Shown in pieces: positions 51,519 to 61,647 of a stretch of DNA of 64,000 bases. Under the pieces are notes generated by a model that searched no databases, was not told the origin of the DNA, and worked only from the letters and a program-made list of their open reading frames with translations. Positions within the stretch are counted from its first letter, which is position 1. Each line of letters begins with the position of its first letter. Position numbers and translations under genes: made by a program. Source of the DNA: Aquibacillus albus (GTDB lineage: Bacteria; Bacillota; Bacilli; Bacillales; Amphibacillaceae); the NCBI RefSeq assembly GCF_016908325.1, contig NZ_JAFBDR010000004.1, positions 62,001 through 126,000 on the forward strand, given 5' to 3'.

Positions 51519-52886
51519 ATGAAAGTAGCAGTAATTGGTTGTACACATGCAGGAACAGCAGCAATTTCAACTATTTTAAACAGGTACCCCGAGGCAGAAA
51601 TTGACGTCTTTGAGAAGAATGATAATGTATCGTTTTTATCTTGTGGGATCGCCCTATACGTTGGTGGTGTAGTAACAGACGCGAATGGACTGTTTTACGC
51701 ATCTGTAGAACAATTCGAAAAAAATGGTGTACACATGCACATGGAGCATGAGGTTTTATCTTGTAATACAGCTACCAAGGAATTATTAGCAAAGGATATG
51801 AAAACAGACGTCATTACTCGTTACAAGTATGATAAGCTCATTGTTACAACAGGGTCATGGCCGGTAACTCCACCAATTCCTGGTGCAGATCTTGATAACA
51901 TACTACTTTGTAAAAACTTTGGTCATGCTAAAGAAATTATGAAGCGTGCGGAATCCGTACAAAATGTTGTCGTAGTTGGAGCTGGCTATATTGGAGTAGA
52001 ATTAGTTGAGGCTTTTGAAGAAAACGGAAAAAATGTAACATTAATTGATAGTGAAAGCCGAATTTTAAACAAATATTTAGATCAGGAGTTTACTGCTCCA
52101 GTAGAAAAATCTTTTGAGGAACGTGGAATTAACTTAGCACTTGGTCAAACTGTTTCAACCTTTACCGGAGAAGGATATGTAGAAAAAGTGGTTACGGATA
52201 AAGGAGAATACGATGCCGACCTTGTCGTTATGTGTATTGGCTTCCGTCCAAATACGAACCTACTAAAAGGGCAATTGGATATGTTGGACAACGGTGCTAT
52301 TATTGTTGATGAGTACATGCAAACAAGTGCGAAGGACGTTTATGCGGCTGGAGATTGCTGTGCTGTTCATAATAATGCTACAAACCAACCGGCTTATATT
52401 CCTTTAGCAACAAATGCAGTTCGGATGGGTACGTTAGTTGCACACAATTTAACAGAACCTGTTTTACCGCATCCCGGAACACAAGGAACATCTGGACTAA
52501 AAATTTATCAGCATAACCTTGCATCTACAGGCCTAACGGAATCTGCAGCACGTTTAGCTGGTATGAACGTACGCAACTCCTTTATCGAGGACACGTATCG
52601 TCCAGATTTCATGCCAGATAATGCTGTGATTAAGCTAAAGTTAGTATATGAGATTAGTACGCATAGAATTGTAGGGGCACAGGTCATTTCTGATGCAGAC
52701 TTCACCCAAGCAATCAATACGCTAAGCGTGAGCATTGCTAACAATATGACAATCGAACAGTTGGCATTAACTGACTTCTTTTTCCAACCACATTACAACA
52801 AGCCTTGGAACTATTTAAACCAAGTAGCGTTAGAAGCACTGGCCAATGAAAAAGAAAGAGCAAAAACGGATTACGCTTTGTCTTAA
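51519..52886 (+). CDS. NADH oxidase / CoA-disulfide-reductase-type flavoprotein
   Basis: A 455-residue pyridine-nucleotide-disulfide oxidoreductase. FAD and NAD sites are MKVAVIGCTHAGTAA, VVVVGAGYIGVELVEAF and DVYAAGDCCAV. The single redox Cys42 in SFLSCGIALYVGG, without a second nearby Cys, marks the NADH oxidase/peroxidase/CoA-disulfide reductase group. The most likely role is water-forming NADH oxidase that regenerates NAD+ at low oxygen. Upstream Rex-like boxes support regulation by the NADH/NAD+ ratio. GGAGGTTGATGATAG precedes the ATG. It is convergent with the thi operon and probably monocistronic. Confidence 0.92.
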   Translation: MKVAVIGCTHAGTAAISTILNRYPEAEIDVFEKNDNVSFLSCGIALYVGGVVTDANGLFYASVEQFEKNGVHMHMEHEVLSCNTATKELLAKDMKTDVITRYKYDKLIVTTGSWPVTPPIPGADLDNILLCKNFGHAKEIMKRAESVQNVVVVGAGYIGVELVEAFEENGKNVTLIDSESRILNKYLDQEFTAPVEKSFEERGINLALGQTVSTFTGEGYVEKVVTDKGEYDADLVVMCIGFRPNTNLLKGQLDMLDNGAIIVDEYMQTSAKDVYAAGDCCAVHNNATNQPAYIPLATNAVRMGTLVAHNLTEPVLPHPGTQGTSGLKIYQHNLASTGLTESAARLAGMNVRNSFIEDTYRPDFMPDNAVIKLKLVYEISTHRIVGAQVISDADFTQAINTLSVSIANNMTIEQLALTDFFFQPHYNKPWNYLNQVALEALANEKERAKTDYALS

Positions 52887-52982
52887 AAAGGGTAATCGGG
52901 TTTATTCCTATCAAAAAGACCACGCCCCGCACATGATGAAAAGCATTGCTCACATCATGTTCAGGGTGTGGTCTATTAACAT

Positions 52983-53987
52983 TTACTCTACAATATTTAC
53001 ATAAATATCTTCTAGTGATGGTTCAGAATCAATTAGTTCGTACTCTTTCATCCAGTCAATTGTTTCTTGCCAAGACTCAGCATCTTGACTTCCAAACCCA
53101 TCTTCAGATTCCATTTTTGGCAACAGGATTTCTAAGCTTTGTTTTTCTACTTCTTCATTAAGTGGGAAATTAGATTCATCTTGGTTATCTAATAAAATAG
53201 CAAGGGCTTCATCTGGATTCTCTACCATAAATTCGTAACCTTTTGTAGCCCCACGCCAGAAGGCACGGATAACATCACTTTCTTCTTCCCAAGTCGTATC
53301 ATTTGTTACAAATACAAGCTCATAAAAGCTAGGCACCCCATAATCTACAGGGTTAAAATAATCAACATCATGGCCTTCATGTTCCAGCACTGGAACCTCG
53401 TGATTAATGTATGCACCAGTTACTGCTGCTACATTCCCGCTAACAATCGATGAACCAAGCTCGAAACCTACGTCAATCATTTCCACTTGAGAAGGATCGC
53501 CACCATCATTTTGTACCATCGTTTTAATCAATGCTTCATTTACTGGAATTCCAGGGAACCCGACTTGTTTTCCTTCTAAATCTTTTGGCGTTTCAATCGC
53601 ACTATCCGCCATAAAAATGGTATGGTTTAAAGGAGAGCGAACAATCGCTCCAATCGATTTTACCGGTACATCCTGATTCGCACGTGCAGTGACAACATCT
53701 GGTTGATACGTAATACCTAACGTAATCTGGCCTGATGCCGCCAAATTGATTGGATCTGTTGGGTTTGCTGGAAACTGGATATTTACTTTTACCCCTTCTT
53801 CTTCAAAATAACCCTTTTCAATAGCAGCATACAAGTAGCTATGCACCGCATTTGGATACCAATCTAGCATAATATCAACTTCTGTTAATTCTTCATCTCC
53901 CGCTCCTGCAGCTGATTCCTCATCGCCACAAGCCGCAACAACTGTTAACATGACAACGCTAAAAAATAAAAATAATGCTTTTTTCAT
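52983..53987 (-). CDS. thiY: Thiamine-pyrimidine substrate-binding lipoprotein ThiY
   Basis: A 334-residue NMT1/THI5-like binding protein with a lipoprotein signal (VVAACG, lipidated Cys20). MLDWYPNAVHSYLYAAIEKGYF and TARANQDVPVKSIGAIVRSPLNH are typical of ThiY, which binds formylaminopyrimidine outside the membrane. Its start overlaps the permease stop by four bases. GGAGGAAAACACA favours the ATG at 53987. It is the last gene in the riboswitch-controlled operon. Confidence 0.92.
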   Translation of the reverse strand: MKKALFLFFSVVMLTVVAACGDEESAAGAGDEELTEVDIMLDWYPNAVHSYLYAAIEKGYFEEEGVKVNIQFPANPTDPINLAASGQITLGITYQPDVVTARANQDVPVKSIGAIVRSPLNHTIFMADSAIETPKDLEGKQVGFPGIPVNEALIKTMVQNDGGDPSQVEMIDVGFELGSSIVSGNVAAVTGAYINHEVPVLEHEGHDVDYFNPVDYGVPSFYELVFVTNDTTWEEESDVIRAFWRGATKGYEFMVENPDEALAILLDNQDESNFPLNEEVEKQSLEILLPKMESEDGFGSQDAESWQETIDWMKEYELIDSEPSLEDIYVNIVE

Positions 53988-54739
53988 TGTGTTTTCCTCC
54001 ATTTTAATGTAATTTTTTCAAGTAATACAACCATTAAAAATAATAGAATCCCGACCACTGACAACAGAACAATTGGAGCGAATACACCAGCTCCATCAAA
54101 CTGTGTCATCATTCGGCGACTAAAATAACCTAATCCCGCTTGGGCACCAAGCCATTCTGCAATGGCGGCCCCAATCACACTTAATGTAACGGCAACCTTT
54201 AACCCTGAATAAAAATGTGGGAGTGCAGAAGGAACCTGTAATTTGAAAAATATCTCCCGTTTACTTGCTCCCATCGTTAATAAGAGTTCCCTTATTTCCT
54301 TACTACTGGAGCGGAGCCCATCAAAGGTGTTTACTGTAATCGGGAAAAATGTAATCAGTAGCGTTACCGCAACCTTACTCCATAATGTGTATCCGAACCA
54401 AAGGACAAATATTGGTGCTAAAGCAATGATGGGAATCGTTTGGGACGAAATAATAATCGGGTAAAAAGCTTTTTCCGCTGTTTTACTCACATTCATCCAA
54501 ACAGCTAACCCTACTCCTAGCATAATCGATAAAAACAATCCGGTAAGTATCACTAATAATGTTGCAGGAAGGTGGGCGAAAAAGAGAATTTCCTTAAGAT
54601 TCCACAACTTTATTGCCACCTGTGTGGGTGACGGCAAAATAAAAGCTATTCCTATGAATCTAGCAATCAATTCCCATGCAACAAAAAAGGCAGTCACAAG
54701 TAGTGTTGGTGCAATATAATCTTTTCCTTTTTTAATCAT
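53984..54739 (-). CDS. thiX: Thiamine-pyrimidine ABC transporter permease ThiX
   Basis: A 251-residue permease of the SsuC/TauC/ThiX type with six helices and an EAA-like loop (IRELLLTMGASKREIFFKLQVPSALPHFYSGLK). It forms the membrane part of ThiXYZ. It overlaps both neighbours by four bases (ATGA), so translation is coupled. Substrate specificity is deduced from the operon. Confidence 0.92.
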   Translation of the reverse strand: MIKKGKDYIAPTLLVTAFFVAWELIARFIGIAFILPSPTQVAIKLWNLKEILFFAHLPATLLVILTGLFLSIMLGVGLAVWMNVSKTAEKAFYPIIISSQTIPIIALAPIFVLWFGYTLWSKVAVTLLITFFPITVNTFDGLRSSSKEIRELLLTMGASKREIFFKLQVPSALPHFYSGLKVAVTLSVIGAAIAEWLGAQAGLGYFSRRMMTQFDGAGVFAPIVLLSVVGILLFLMVVLLEKITLKWRKTQ

Positions 54740-55515
54740 GGGCTCACCTGCAACCGCAGCTGCTCCATTAACTGTTCCTTCAATTTGATAACTTCAGGAT
54801 GGTGGATAGCATGTAAATCCCTTGGCCTATTTAGTGGAACATCTACTTCCTCTAATTTTTGCACAGGTGTTTCCGTAAAAACAAAAACACGATCAGATAA
54901 AAACAGTGCCTCTTCCACATCGTGGGTAATAAATAAAACCGTTGTTTTCCACTTTTCCCACTGCTCTAGCAGCCACTCCTGCATATTCATTCGCGTGATG
55001 GCGTCCAGCGCACTAAATGGTTCATCTAAGAGGAACACGTTGGAACCACTTAAGACAGTCCGGAGAAAGGAAACACGTTGTCTCATTCCTCCAGATAGTT
55101 CACTTGGATATTTATCTTCCACACCTTCTAAGCCAAACTCCTCAAGAAGGTCTAACACTTGTTGATGTGCATCCCTTTTCTTTACCCCTTTTAATTCCAG
55201 GGGAAGAACTGCATTATTCATGACAGTACGCCATGGCATCAGTAAGTCCTGCTGTGGCATGTAACCAACACGGCCAAGACGGTTTTCGTAGTGCTGCCCA
55301 TTTAAAAGAATCCCACCAGAGTTTGGCTGCTCCAGCCCAGTAATTAGTTTGAAAAGAGTACTCTTTCCGGAACCGCTTGGACCAATAATGCTAACAAATT
55401 CCCCGGGATTAACATGAAAGCTTAATCCATTTAATAAGCTCGGTTCAAGGGCGTTTTCCATGTCACTTTTGTAACGGAAGGAGACGTTCCTGAACTGTAA
55501 AGCAGGATTATTCAT
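54736..55515 (-). CDS. thiZ: Thiamine-pyrimidine ABC transporter ATPase ThiZ
   Basis: A 259-residue ABC ATPase with Walker A GPSGSGKST, the Q-loop, signature LSGGMRQRVSFLR, Walker B VFLLDEPFSALD and the His switch ITHD, close to the nitrate/taurine-type importer ATPases. The longer frame to 55566 would overlap TenA deeply; the ATG at 55515 overlaps the tenA stop by eight bases and fits the family start (NPALQFRNVSF). It powers ThiXYZ. Confidence 0.92.
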   Translation of the reverse strand: MNNPALQFRNVSFRYKSDMENALEPSLLNGLSFHVNPGEFVSIIGPSGSGKSTLFKLITGLEQPNSGGILLNGQHYENRLGRVGYMPQQDLLMPWRTVMNNAVLPLELKGVKKRDAHQQVLDLLEEFGLEGVEDKYPSELSGGMRQRVSFLRTVLSGSNVFLLDEPFSALDAITRMNMQEWLLEQWEKWKTTVLFITHDVEEALFLSDRVFVFTETPVQKLEEVDVPLNRPRDLHAIHHPEVIKLKEQLMEQLRLQVSP

Positions 55516-56182
55516 CTGTTGGCCACATCGCTTGATTGTACGCCATTTCCCAGAACATATACTCAAATCGAGTTGTGTTTAAGAAAATTTCCTCTAAGTG
55601 AGCAAGCTCCTCTTCTGGTTTTCCTTCTGTCAGTTCATCAAGAAGATCAATACACCACTGGGCTACTTGACCAAATTCTTCAGAGCTGTACATCTTAATC
55701 CATTCTCCGTAAAACTCATGCTCACTGGCGCCAGGAATTTCATTTAATTCCTTCCCAATTTCCCAGTAGCTCCAAGCACAAGGAAGAAGGGCGGCAACGA
55801 GATCCGCAAGTGTTCCATTTTGTCCGACATGTAGCATGTAGTGTGTGTATGCAAGGGTCGTAGGAGAGGCTTGTGCTTGCTCGAATTCCTCTGGCGTAAT
55901 GCCAAACTTTTCACCATACTGACGATGCAAAGCCATTTCTTCATTTAGTGTGGAATCCAATAAGGCCGCAAACTTGCCCATGGTATGCACATCTGTAGCT
56001 TTCGCAGCACCGATGGCAAATAGCTTTGCATACTCAATCAGGTATAAATAATCTTGAATCATGAAGAAACGGAACTTTTCTTTATCTAACGTTCCATCAC
56101 CAATCCCTTGCACAAATGGATGTGCATGGTTCTTTCTCCAAATTGGCTGCAATTTCTCATGTAACCTCTCACTAAATTTCAT
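55508..56182 (-). CDS. tenA: Thiaminase II / aminopyrimidine aminohydrolase TenA
   Basis: A 224-residue helical TenA protein. Cys135 in LLPCAWSYWEIG and Asp44 in MIQDYLYLIEYA match the known catalytic residues, and HPFVQGIGDGTL with FRFFMIQDY are also diagnostic. It hydrolyses aminomethyl-pyrimidine to HMP, allowing recovery of thiamine breakdown products. AGGGGTGATCATA precedes the ATG at 56182. It sits in the operon with the deformylase and ThiXYZ, the complete salvage route. Confidence 0.95.
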   Translation of the reverse strand: MKFSERLHEKLQPIWRKNHAHPFVQGIGDGTLDKEKFRFFMIQDYLYLIEYAKLFAIGAAKATDVHTMGKFAALLDSTLNEEMALHRQYGEKFGITPEEFEQAQASPTTLAYTHYMLHVGQNGTLADLVAALLPCAWSYWEIGKELNEIPGASEHEFYGEWIKMYSSEEFGQVAQWCIDLLDELTEGKPEEELAHLEEIFLNTTRFEYMFWEMAYNQAMWPTDE

Positions 56183-56218
56183 TATGATCACCCCTATAGA
56201 TAAAATTTTTGCTCTAGT

Positions 56219-57511
56219 CTACGTTTTTTTTCTCGTGTTGCTCCATTCGCAAATAAACTGTAGTAACGTTTTTGTATAGTAAACCAACTGTTCGATGGAT
56301 ACTTGTTCGTTAACAGCATGGGCATTGTTTAAATCGCCAGGGCCGTAGATAACGGTCGGGATTCCTGCATCTCCTAGCCAGCCCCCATCCGTAACTGTCG
56401 GGGAAACATCGATGGTAGCTCGCTCACCAGATACCCTTTCATGTACTCCTGCTAACAATTGAACACCTTCATGGTCTGGATCCACCTCTAATGATGGGAA
56501 TATTTCCCCTCGTTCCTCAATCATAGAAGTCCCGCCCCAAGTAAATGTTGGAGGATTATCCTTTAACCAAATGTCCCCTTTGGCCACATTTAAAATGTGT
56601 GCTTCCACTTCTTTGGCAACCTGTTCGTGGGTTTCATTTGGATAAAAGTGAACGGTAATCCATAAGCGACATTCGTCCGCAATAAACGCAGCATGTCGAC
56701 CACCTTCAATAACGGCAGGATTAATCGTATTTGTACCAGCCGGGTAACCAGGATAGCTTTTTGTAACAGCCCAATGTCGTTCTAGCTCTTGCAATCCTTC
56801 CATAACTTTCATCATTTTTTCAATGGCACTGGCACCTACTACCTTTCCGCCAGCATGAATCATCTTTCTTCGCATAGCATCGTGGAATGTTTTGTCACTT
56901 TTAATCGTTATCCAACCAGTAATAACTCCACCTTGTCCTTGAATATGCAAGTCGCTCGTGTCCACAACGACAGCAAAGTCAGCTTCGGCTCCTCCATTAC
57001 GTTTACATGCTTGTAATGTACCAGCTTCACCAACCTCTTCTCCAATAACAGACTGGAGGGTTAAATCACCTGGGAGCTCGACCCCATTTTCCCTCAGTAA
57101 TTGAATGGCAAATAACGCGCCAGCCATCCCGCCTTTCATATCAGCAGCTCCACGACCAATGATTGCTCCATCCCGAACAATCGGAGTAAATGGATCCTTC
57201 TCCCAGTTCTCATCCTCACTCACCTCAGCAACATCCATATGACCATTAATGATGAGGCTCTTATAGTTTTTTGAATCTGTTCCATTTAAAAATCCAACTA
57301 CATTAGGATCACCAGGATAAACATCCCACCTATCAATAGAAAACCCTTGATCCTTAAGGAAGTCAGCCACAAATGCCTGTGCTTCGTTTGTATTTCTCGC
57401 TGGTGGCGCCGGTGTTTCAAACTTGATTAACGTTTGGACCAACTCAATAAGCTCATCCTGCCGTTCATCTACTTGTCTCAATACATCTTCCATCTTTTTC
57501 GTTACAGTCAA
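56219..57511 (-). CDS. Formylaminopyrimidine deformylase (YlmB type), M20 family
   Basis: A 430-residue metal-dependent amidohydrolase of the ArgE/DapE group. Metal-binding motifs are NGHMDVAEVSEDENW, GAADMKGG and GEEVGEAG, with GGWLGDAGIPTVIYGPGDLNNAHAVNE near the end. In this operon it should be the YlmB-type enzyme that deformylates N-formyl-4-amino-5-aminomethyl-2-methylpyrimidine before TenA acts. The start appears to be TTG at 57511 with AGGAGGGGGAATTTAG upstream. It is the first gene after the TPP riboswitch. Confidence 0.88.
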   Translation of the reverse strand: MTVTKKMEDVLRQVDERQDELIELVQTLIKFETPAPPARNTNEAQAFVADFLKDQGFSIDRWDVYPGDPNVVGFLNGTDSKNYKSLIINGHMDVAEVSEDENWEKDPFTPIVRDGAIIGRGAADMKGGMAGALFAIQLLRENGVELPGDLTLQSVIGEEVGEAGTLQACKRNGGAEADFAVVVDTSDLHIQGQGGVITGWITIKSDKTFHDAMRRKMIHAGGKVVGASAIEKMMKVMEGLQELERHWAVTKSYPGYPAGTNTINPAVIEGGRHAAFIADECRLWITVHFYPNETHEQVAKEVEAHILNVAKGDIWLKDNPPTFTWGGTSMIEERGEIFPSLEVDPDHEGVQLLAGVHERVSGERATIDVSPTVTDGGWLGDAGIPTVIYGPGDLNNAHAVNEQVSIEQLVYYTKTLLQFICEWSNTRKKT

Positions 57512-57612
57512 CTAAATTCCCCCTCCTTTATAGTTGGAGTTTAATAATGGATAACTAGTTTTTAAGGGAAAACCCTTGAGCCTTATAGAAAAGAAGGGTA
57601 TATGCAAACACT

Positions 57613-57646
57613 AAAAAAACCACTTCTTGTAAAAAAGAAGTGGTTC
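57613..57646 (-). terminator. Riboswitch-controlled terminator
   Basis: AACCACTTCTT pairs with AAGAAGTGGTT and is followed by TTTTTTT on the minus strand. It lies between the TPP aptamer and the deformylase gene. Confidence 0.8.
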
Positions 57647-57722
57647 GCCTGTTTTATATACATACGTATGCACGCAATCCAAAACGAGAGCAAAAGTCGC
57701 TTGGATACAGCAATTCCACACT

Positions 57723-57803
57723 TCTTCCCTACGCTAGCTTTAACTAGATCAGGTTATAAGGGTTAAGACAAATCGTCTCTCTCAGCTTACAAGCACCCCT
57801 AGA
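57723..57803 (-). promoter_or_regulatory. TPP riboswitch (THI box)
   Basis: On the minus strand AGGGGTGCTTGTAAGCTGAGAGAGAC..., ACCCTTATAACCTGATCTAG and AGCGTAGGGAAG reproduce the conserved THI-box blocks in order. When thiamine diphosphate binds, the downstream terminator forms and shuts the salvage operon. Confidence 0.95.
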
Positions 57804-57843
57804 GTGATTCCTATTTAATTTTAAGGCTCTGTTAACCGTGGTT

Positions 57844-57969
57844 GTTGATTGTAGCGGAAGGTACTGCTTTCCGCGGGCGGGCAGTGAGCCTCCTCGTCGC
57901 TTTGCTCCTGCGGGGTCTCACCGGTCCCTCTTTTCCCGCAGGAGTCTCGCACCTTCCGCTACAATCAAC
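57844..57969. repeat. Repeat R3: Bacillaceae long inverted repeat
   Basis: GTTGATTGTAGCGGAAGGT (57844-57862) and its exact complement (57951-57969) flank a GC-rich centre with CTCCTGCGGG and CCCGCAGGAG. Such elements are widespread in Bacillaceae genomes as structured intergenic repeats. Otherwise the 680-base gap 57512-58192 contains only the riboswitch, its terminator and AT-rich sequence. Confidence 0.75.
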
Positions 57970-58192
57970 AGTGCTAAAATCAACAATGAGCTTTAACAAA
58001 GCCAATTTTAAAATAGTTCTCCAATAAATTTCCTATCCTTTATCATACTCTCACACTGGATGAAATTCAAGCCAAATGTTAGTTTTCTAGATTAAAACTT
58101 GAAAAAATTGGAGTCTGTTGCAGTTGGTCGATATATAGCCTACTATGTTATCCTATTACTTATAATATCTATATGAAGGAGTTTTATAAGTT

Positions 58193-58873
58193 ATGAAAAT
58201 TCCTATTCTATACGAGGACAATCATTTGCTTTTTGTTGAAAAACCAGTGAATATTCCCGTACAGGAAGATCGTACAAAAAACCCAGATTTACTCTCTCTC
58301 TTAAAAGAGGATTTGAAAATTCGTTACCAAAAGCCCGGAAATGTTTATCTTGCACTCGTTCATCGTTTGGACCGACCTGTCGGGGGTGTGATGGTGTTTT
58401 CCAAAACATCGAAAGCTGCCTCTCGTCTATCCGATGCGATTAGAAGAAATGATATCAATAAAAAATATTTGGCTGTTGTACGTGGAAGACCACCGAAAGA
58501 TAGTGACGTTTTAGAAGATTATCTTGTAAAGAATCGTCGCAAGAATATAGTGAGTACCGCATCCCCTCATCAGAAAAAAGCAAAGAAAGCGGTAATGGAA
58601 TATGAAGTCATTGGAGAAAAGAAAGGATTGAGCCTACTTTCCATCCAACTTCATACGGGAAGGCCTCACCAAATACGTGTTCAGCTTTCTTCACGCAATT
58701 GTCCTCTTTATGGGGATCAAAAGTATGGGCAGGAAGTAAATCAAGCCGGACAGCAAATCGCCTTATGGTCACAAACACTCGCTATAGAGCATCCAACTAA
58801 AAAAGAAGAAACAACAATAAAATCAAAACCACCAAACGAGTATCCATGGAATCTTTGGAAGGTAACATCTTAA
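58193..58873 (+). CDS. RluA-family pseudouridine synthase
   Basis: A 226-residue single-domain pseudouridine synthase. The catalytic Asp is in HRLDRPVGGVMVFSK (near residue 60), and LHTGRPHQIRVQLSSRNCPLYGDQKYG is the second signature. It isomerises uridines in rRNA or tRNA; no S4 domain is present. GAAGGAGTTTTATAAGTT precedes the ATG. It is alone on its strand between the thi and trp operons. Confidence 0.92.
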   Translation: MKIPILYEDNHLLFVEKPVNIPVQEDRTKNPDLLSLLKEDLKIRYQKPGNVYLALVHRLDRPVGGVMVFSKTSKAASRLSDAIRRNDINKKYLAVVRGRPPKDSDVLEDYLVKNRRKNIVSTASPHQKKAKKAVMEYEVIGEKKGLSLLSIQLHTGRPHQIRVQLSSRNCPLYGDQKYGQEVNQAGQQIALWSQTLAIEHPTKKEETTIKSKPPNEYPWNLWKVTS

Positions 58874-58877
58874 CTTT

Positions 58878-58912
58878 AGTAAAACCGGGGCAAAGCGCAC
58901 TCGGTTTTTACT
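58878..58912 (+). terminator. Terminator after the pseudouridine synthase gene
   Basis: AGTAAAACCG pairs with CGGTTTTTACT around a GC-rich loop; the second arm carries the T tract. Confidence 0.7.
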
Positions 58913-59000
58913 ATATATATTTGGCTTTTTTAAGTTCCTTAGACCCACTCTAGTACATCTGTTCTCATAAAATCCAATTCACCTATCCTGTTACTCAAAA

Positions 59001-59040
59001 TAAAAAAAGCGCATAGAAGTCCCCCTCCTACACGCTTTCC
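59001..59040 (-). terminator. Terminator of the trp operon
   Basis: AAAGCGTGTAG pairs with CTATGCGCTTT through two G-T pairs and is followed on the minus strand by TTTTTATTTT, right after trpA. Confidence 0.75.
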
Positions 59041-59044
59041 CTAT

Positions 59045-59839
59045 TTATGAACGTGCTTGTTCCGTTATTTTTGCCGACTGAATCAGCTCACGAATCGCTG
59101 CTTCATCACCTTGATGTAGCAAGTCTACAATTCTACTTCCGACAACGACTCCATCACAATTTTCCGTCAGCTCTTTGACATGTTCTGGCGTAGACACGCC
59201 AAATCCGGCTAATACCGGAGCCTCACAAACCGACTTCAAGTCTTGCAGGTGCTGAGCCAAATTTTCTTTAAATCCGCTTCTAGCTCCAGTCGTTCCTGTT
59301 ACCGTTACGGCATATAAAAATCCTTCTGTTCGTTTAGCAATTTCAACTAATCTTTCCTTCGTACTTGTTAATGCTGCCAAGCGAATCAAAGCAATTTGAT
59401 TTTCCGCTAAATCAGCCGCAACAATCGACTCTTCCTCTAAAGGAAGATCTGGAATGATTAACCCATCAACACCAGCTTCACGGCAGTCTTTCGCAAATTC
59501 CGCTGTACCATACGCGTAAATCGGATTTATATAAGTCATCAAAACAACAGGTACAGAGCGCGTTGCTTTAATTTCCTTCAATTTTCCAATAACATCACGC
59601 AGGCTGACACCATTCTCTAATGCACGGATTCCCGCTTTCTGAATCGTTGGACCATCGGCAACTGGATCAGAAAATGGAATACCGAGCTCGACAACTGTTG
59701 CTCCACACTCTGCAAGGAAATTCAATCGCTCTTCCAGAATATCAAGTCCACCGTCTCCGGCCATGATATAAGGAACAAATGCCTTATCTCCTTTTGACAG
59801 CACTTGTTGAAAGGCTTGATCTAATCTTTCTTTACCCAT
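59045..59839 (-). CDS. trpA: Tryptophan synthase alpha chain
   Basis: A 264-residue TIM-barrel enzyme that cleaves indole-3-glycerol phosphate. [37 protein letters not shown] (with the catalytic Glu) and GTTGARSGF are intact. It overlaps the end of trpB by eight bases. AGGTGAAGCAA favours the ATG at 59839. It is the last gene of the trp operon, followed by a terminator. Confidence 0.96.
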   Translation of the reverse strand: MGKERLDQAFQQVLSKGDKAFVPYIMAGDGGLDILEERLNFLAECGATVVELGIPFSDPVADGPTIQKAGIRALENGVSLRDVIGKLKEIKATRSVPVVLMTYINPIYAYGTAEFAKDCREAGVDGLIIPDLPLEEESIVAADLAENQIALIRLAALTSTKERLVEIAKRTEGFLYAVTVTGTTGARSGFKENLAQHLQDLKSVCEAPVLAGFGVSTPEHVKELTENCDGVVVGSRIVDLLHQGDEAAIRELIQSAKITEQARS

Positions 59840-61037
59840 TTGCTTCACCTCCAAGTGCGTCTCTCACTGTTTGAACATCTTTATCTCCACGTCCAGATAA
59901 GCAAACAACAATGATTTCATCTTTGTTCATCTTTTTCGCTAGTTTCATCGTATAAGCAATCGCATGAGCACTTTCTAATGCAGGAAGAATTCCCTCTGTT
60001 TTAGAAAGGAACTGCAATCCTTCTAATGCTTCTTCATCGGTAATCGAATCGTAAATAACACGATCAATTTCTTTTAAATGGCTATGCTCAGGGCCAACGC
60101 CAGGGTAGTCTAAGCCAGCGGAGATGGAATGCGCCTCTTCAATTTGACCATTCTCATCTTGCAGTAAATAAGTTTTCGTACCGTGTAGGATACCTTCTTT
60201 GCCATACGTTAATGTTGCGGCATGCTTACCAGTATCAACACCAGACCCACCAGCTTCAACGCCATGCAACTCTACCTGTTTATCATTAACAAACGGATAG
60301 AACATACCCATTGAGTTACTTCCGCCACCGATACAAGCAACTACTGCTTCTGGAAGTCTTCCCTCTTGTTCGTTGATTTGTTTTTTCGTCTCATTTCCGA
60401 TACAGCTTTGGAAATCTCGAACGATTTGTGGGAATGGATGTGGTCCAACAACAGAACCAATAATGTAATGCGTATCCTCAACGTTGCTTACCCAATAGCG
60501 CAGTGCCTCATTTACCGCATCCTTTAACGTTCCACTACCTTGATCAACGCTTTCTACTCGTGCGCCAAGCAGCTCCATTCGGAATACGTTTAACTGCTGC
60601 CTGCGGATATCTTCTTTCCCCATAAAAATCACACAATCTAAACCTAAGAGAGCACAAACCGTTGCCGTTGCTACACCGTGCTGTCCAGCTCCTGTTTCAG
60701 CAACAACTTTTTTCTTGCCCATTCGTACTGTTAAAAGTGCCTGCCCTAAAGCATTATTTATCTTATGGGCACCTGTATGATTCAAATCCTCACGCTTTAA
60801 ATAAACCTTTGCTCCGCCTATCTTTTCAGAGAATCTCTCTGCGTAATAAAGGGGTGTTTCCCGACCAACATATTGTTTTAAATAATAGTCAAACTCATCC
60901 ATGAATGCTGGATCTTGGATAGCTTCTTTATATGCTTTTTCTAGTTCGAGTACCGCTGGCATTAATGTTTCTGGAACGAACCTGCCGCCAAACGAACCGA
61001 ACTGTCCTTGATTATTCGGTTGCTGATATGCTTCCAT
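59832..61037 (-). CDS. trpB: Tryptophan synthase beta chain
   Basis: A 401-residue PLP enzyme joining indole and serine. [18 protein letters not shown] contains the PLP Lys, and [19 protein letters not shown] and [10 protein letters not shown] bind the cofactor. AAAGGTGATACAG supports the ATG at 61037; a GTG at 61046 is possible. It overlaps the trpF end by 26 bases, so expression is coupled. Confidence 0.97.
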   Translation of the reverse strand: MEAYQQPNNQGQFGSFGGRFVPETLMPAVLELEKAYKEAIQDPAFMDEFDYYLKQYVGRETPLYYAERFSEKIGGAKVYLKREDLNHTGAHKINNALGQALLTVRMGKKKVVAETGAGQHGVATATVCALLGLDCVIFMGKEDIRRQQLNVFRMELLGARVESVDQGSGTLKDAVNEALRYWVSNVEDTHYIIGSVVGPHPFPQIVRDFQSCIGNETKKQINEQEGRLPEAVVACIGGGSNSMGMFYPFVNDKQVELHGVEAGGSGVDTGKHAATLTYGKEGILHGTKTYLLQDENGQIEEAHSISAGLDYPGVGPEHSHLKEIDRVIYDSITDEEALEGLQFLSKTEGILPALESAHAIAYTMKLAKKMNKDEIIVVCLSGRGDKDVQTVRDALGGEANG

Positions 61038-61647
61038 CTGTATCACCTTTCTTCGCCTCTTTGATGAAGGCTGCTATTTTTTCCGTATCTTTTACACCGT
61101 CTGTTTCGACTCCACTAGAAACATCTACGCCTACTGGATTTACTTCTTTGATCGCTTCCTGTACATTTTCAGCACGGAGACCGCCCGCTAAAATAACCTT
61201 ATCACTTAAACTAGAAAGTCCAGTTGTTAAGCTCCAATCAAACGTCTCGCCGTTTCCACCTCGGTATTTCCCGGCAGGACTATCAAGCAAAACATATTCC
61301 GTTTGATACTCACTTAACTGATCTAAATCTGCTTTCGATTTTATCTGGAACGCTTTAATGATTGGAAATCCAAGCTTACTACAGTATTCAGGTGTTTCAT
61401 CACCATGCAGTTGAACATAGTCTAAGCCGACATCTGCTGCAATCGATTGGACCGCTTCTAAATCTTCGTTAACAAACACACCGACTTTTTTCACATGAGC
61501 AGGGATTTGTTCAGCAATCCTTTTCGCTTGTTCTTTGCTTACGCTTCGTTTACTTCTCGCAAAAACAAAACCAATAAAATCAGTACCTGCTTCAATCGCT
61601 TGTTGAGCAGCTTCTACCGTTGTAATGCCACAAATTTTCACTTTCAT
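61012..61647 (-). CDS. trpF: Phosphoribosylanthranilate isomerase
   Basis: A 211-residue TIM-barrel isomerase. [21 protein letters not shown] holds the catalytic Cys, YVQLHGDE the typical strand, and [15 protein letters not shown] the phosphate site with the catalytic Asp. It overlaps trpC by four bases (ATGA). Confidence 0.96.
   Translation of the reverse strand: MKVKICGITTVEAAQQAIEAGTDFIGFVFARSKRSVSKEQAKRIAEQIPAHVKKVGVFVNEDLEAVQSIAADVGLDYVQLHGDETPEYCSKLGFPIIKAFQIKSKADLDQLSEYQTEYVLLDSPAGKYRGGNGETFDWSLTTGLSSLSDKVILAGGLRAENVQEAIKEVNPVGVDVSSGVETDGVKDTEKIAAFIKEAKKGDTDGSISATE

Noticed and set aside
57842-58027. 61-codon frame across repeat R3
   Set aside because: Its coding potential comes from the GC-rich inverted repeat, and it has no ribosome site.
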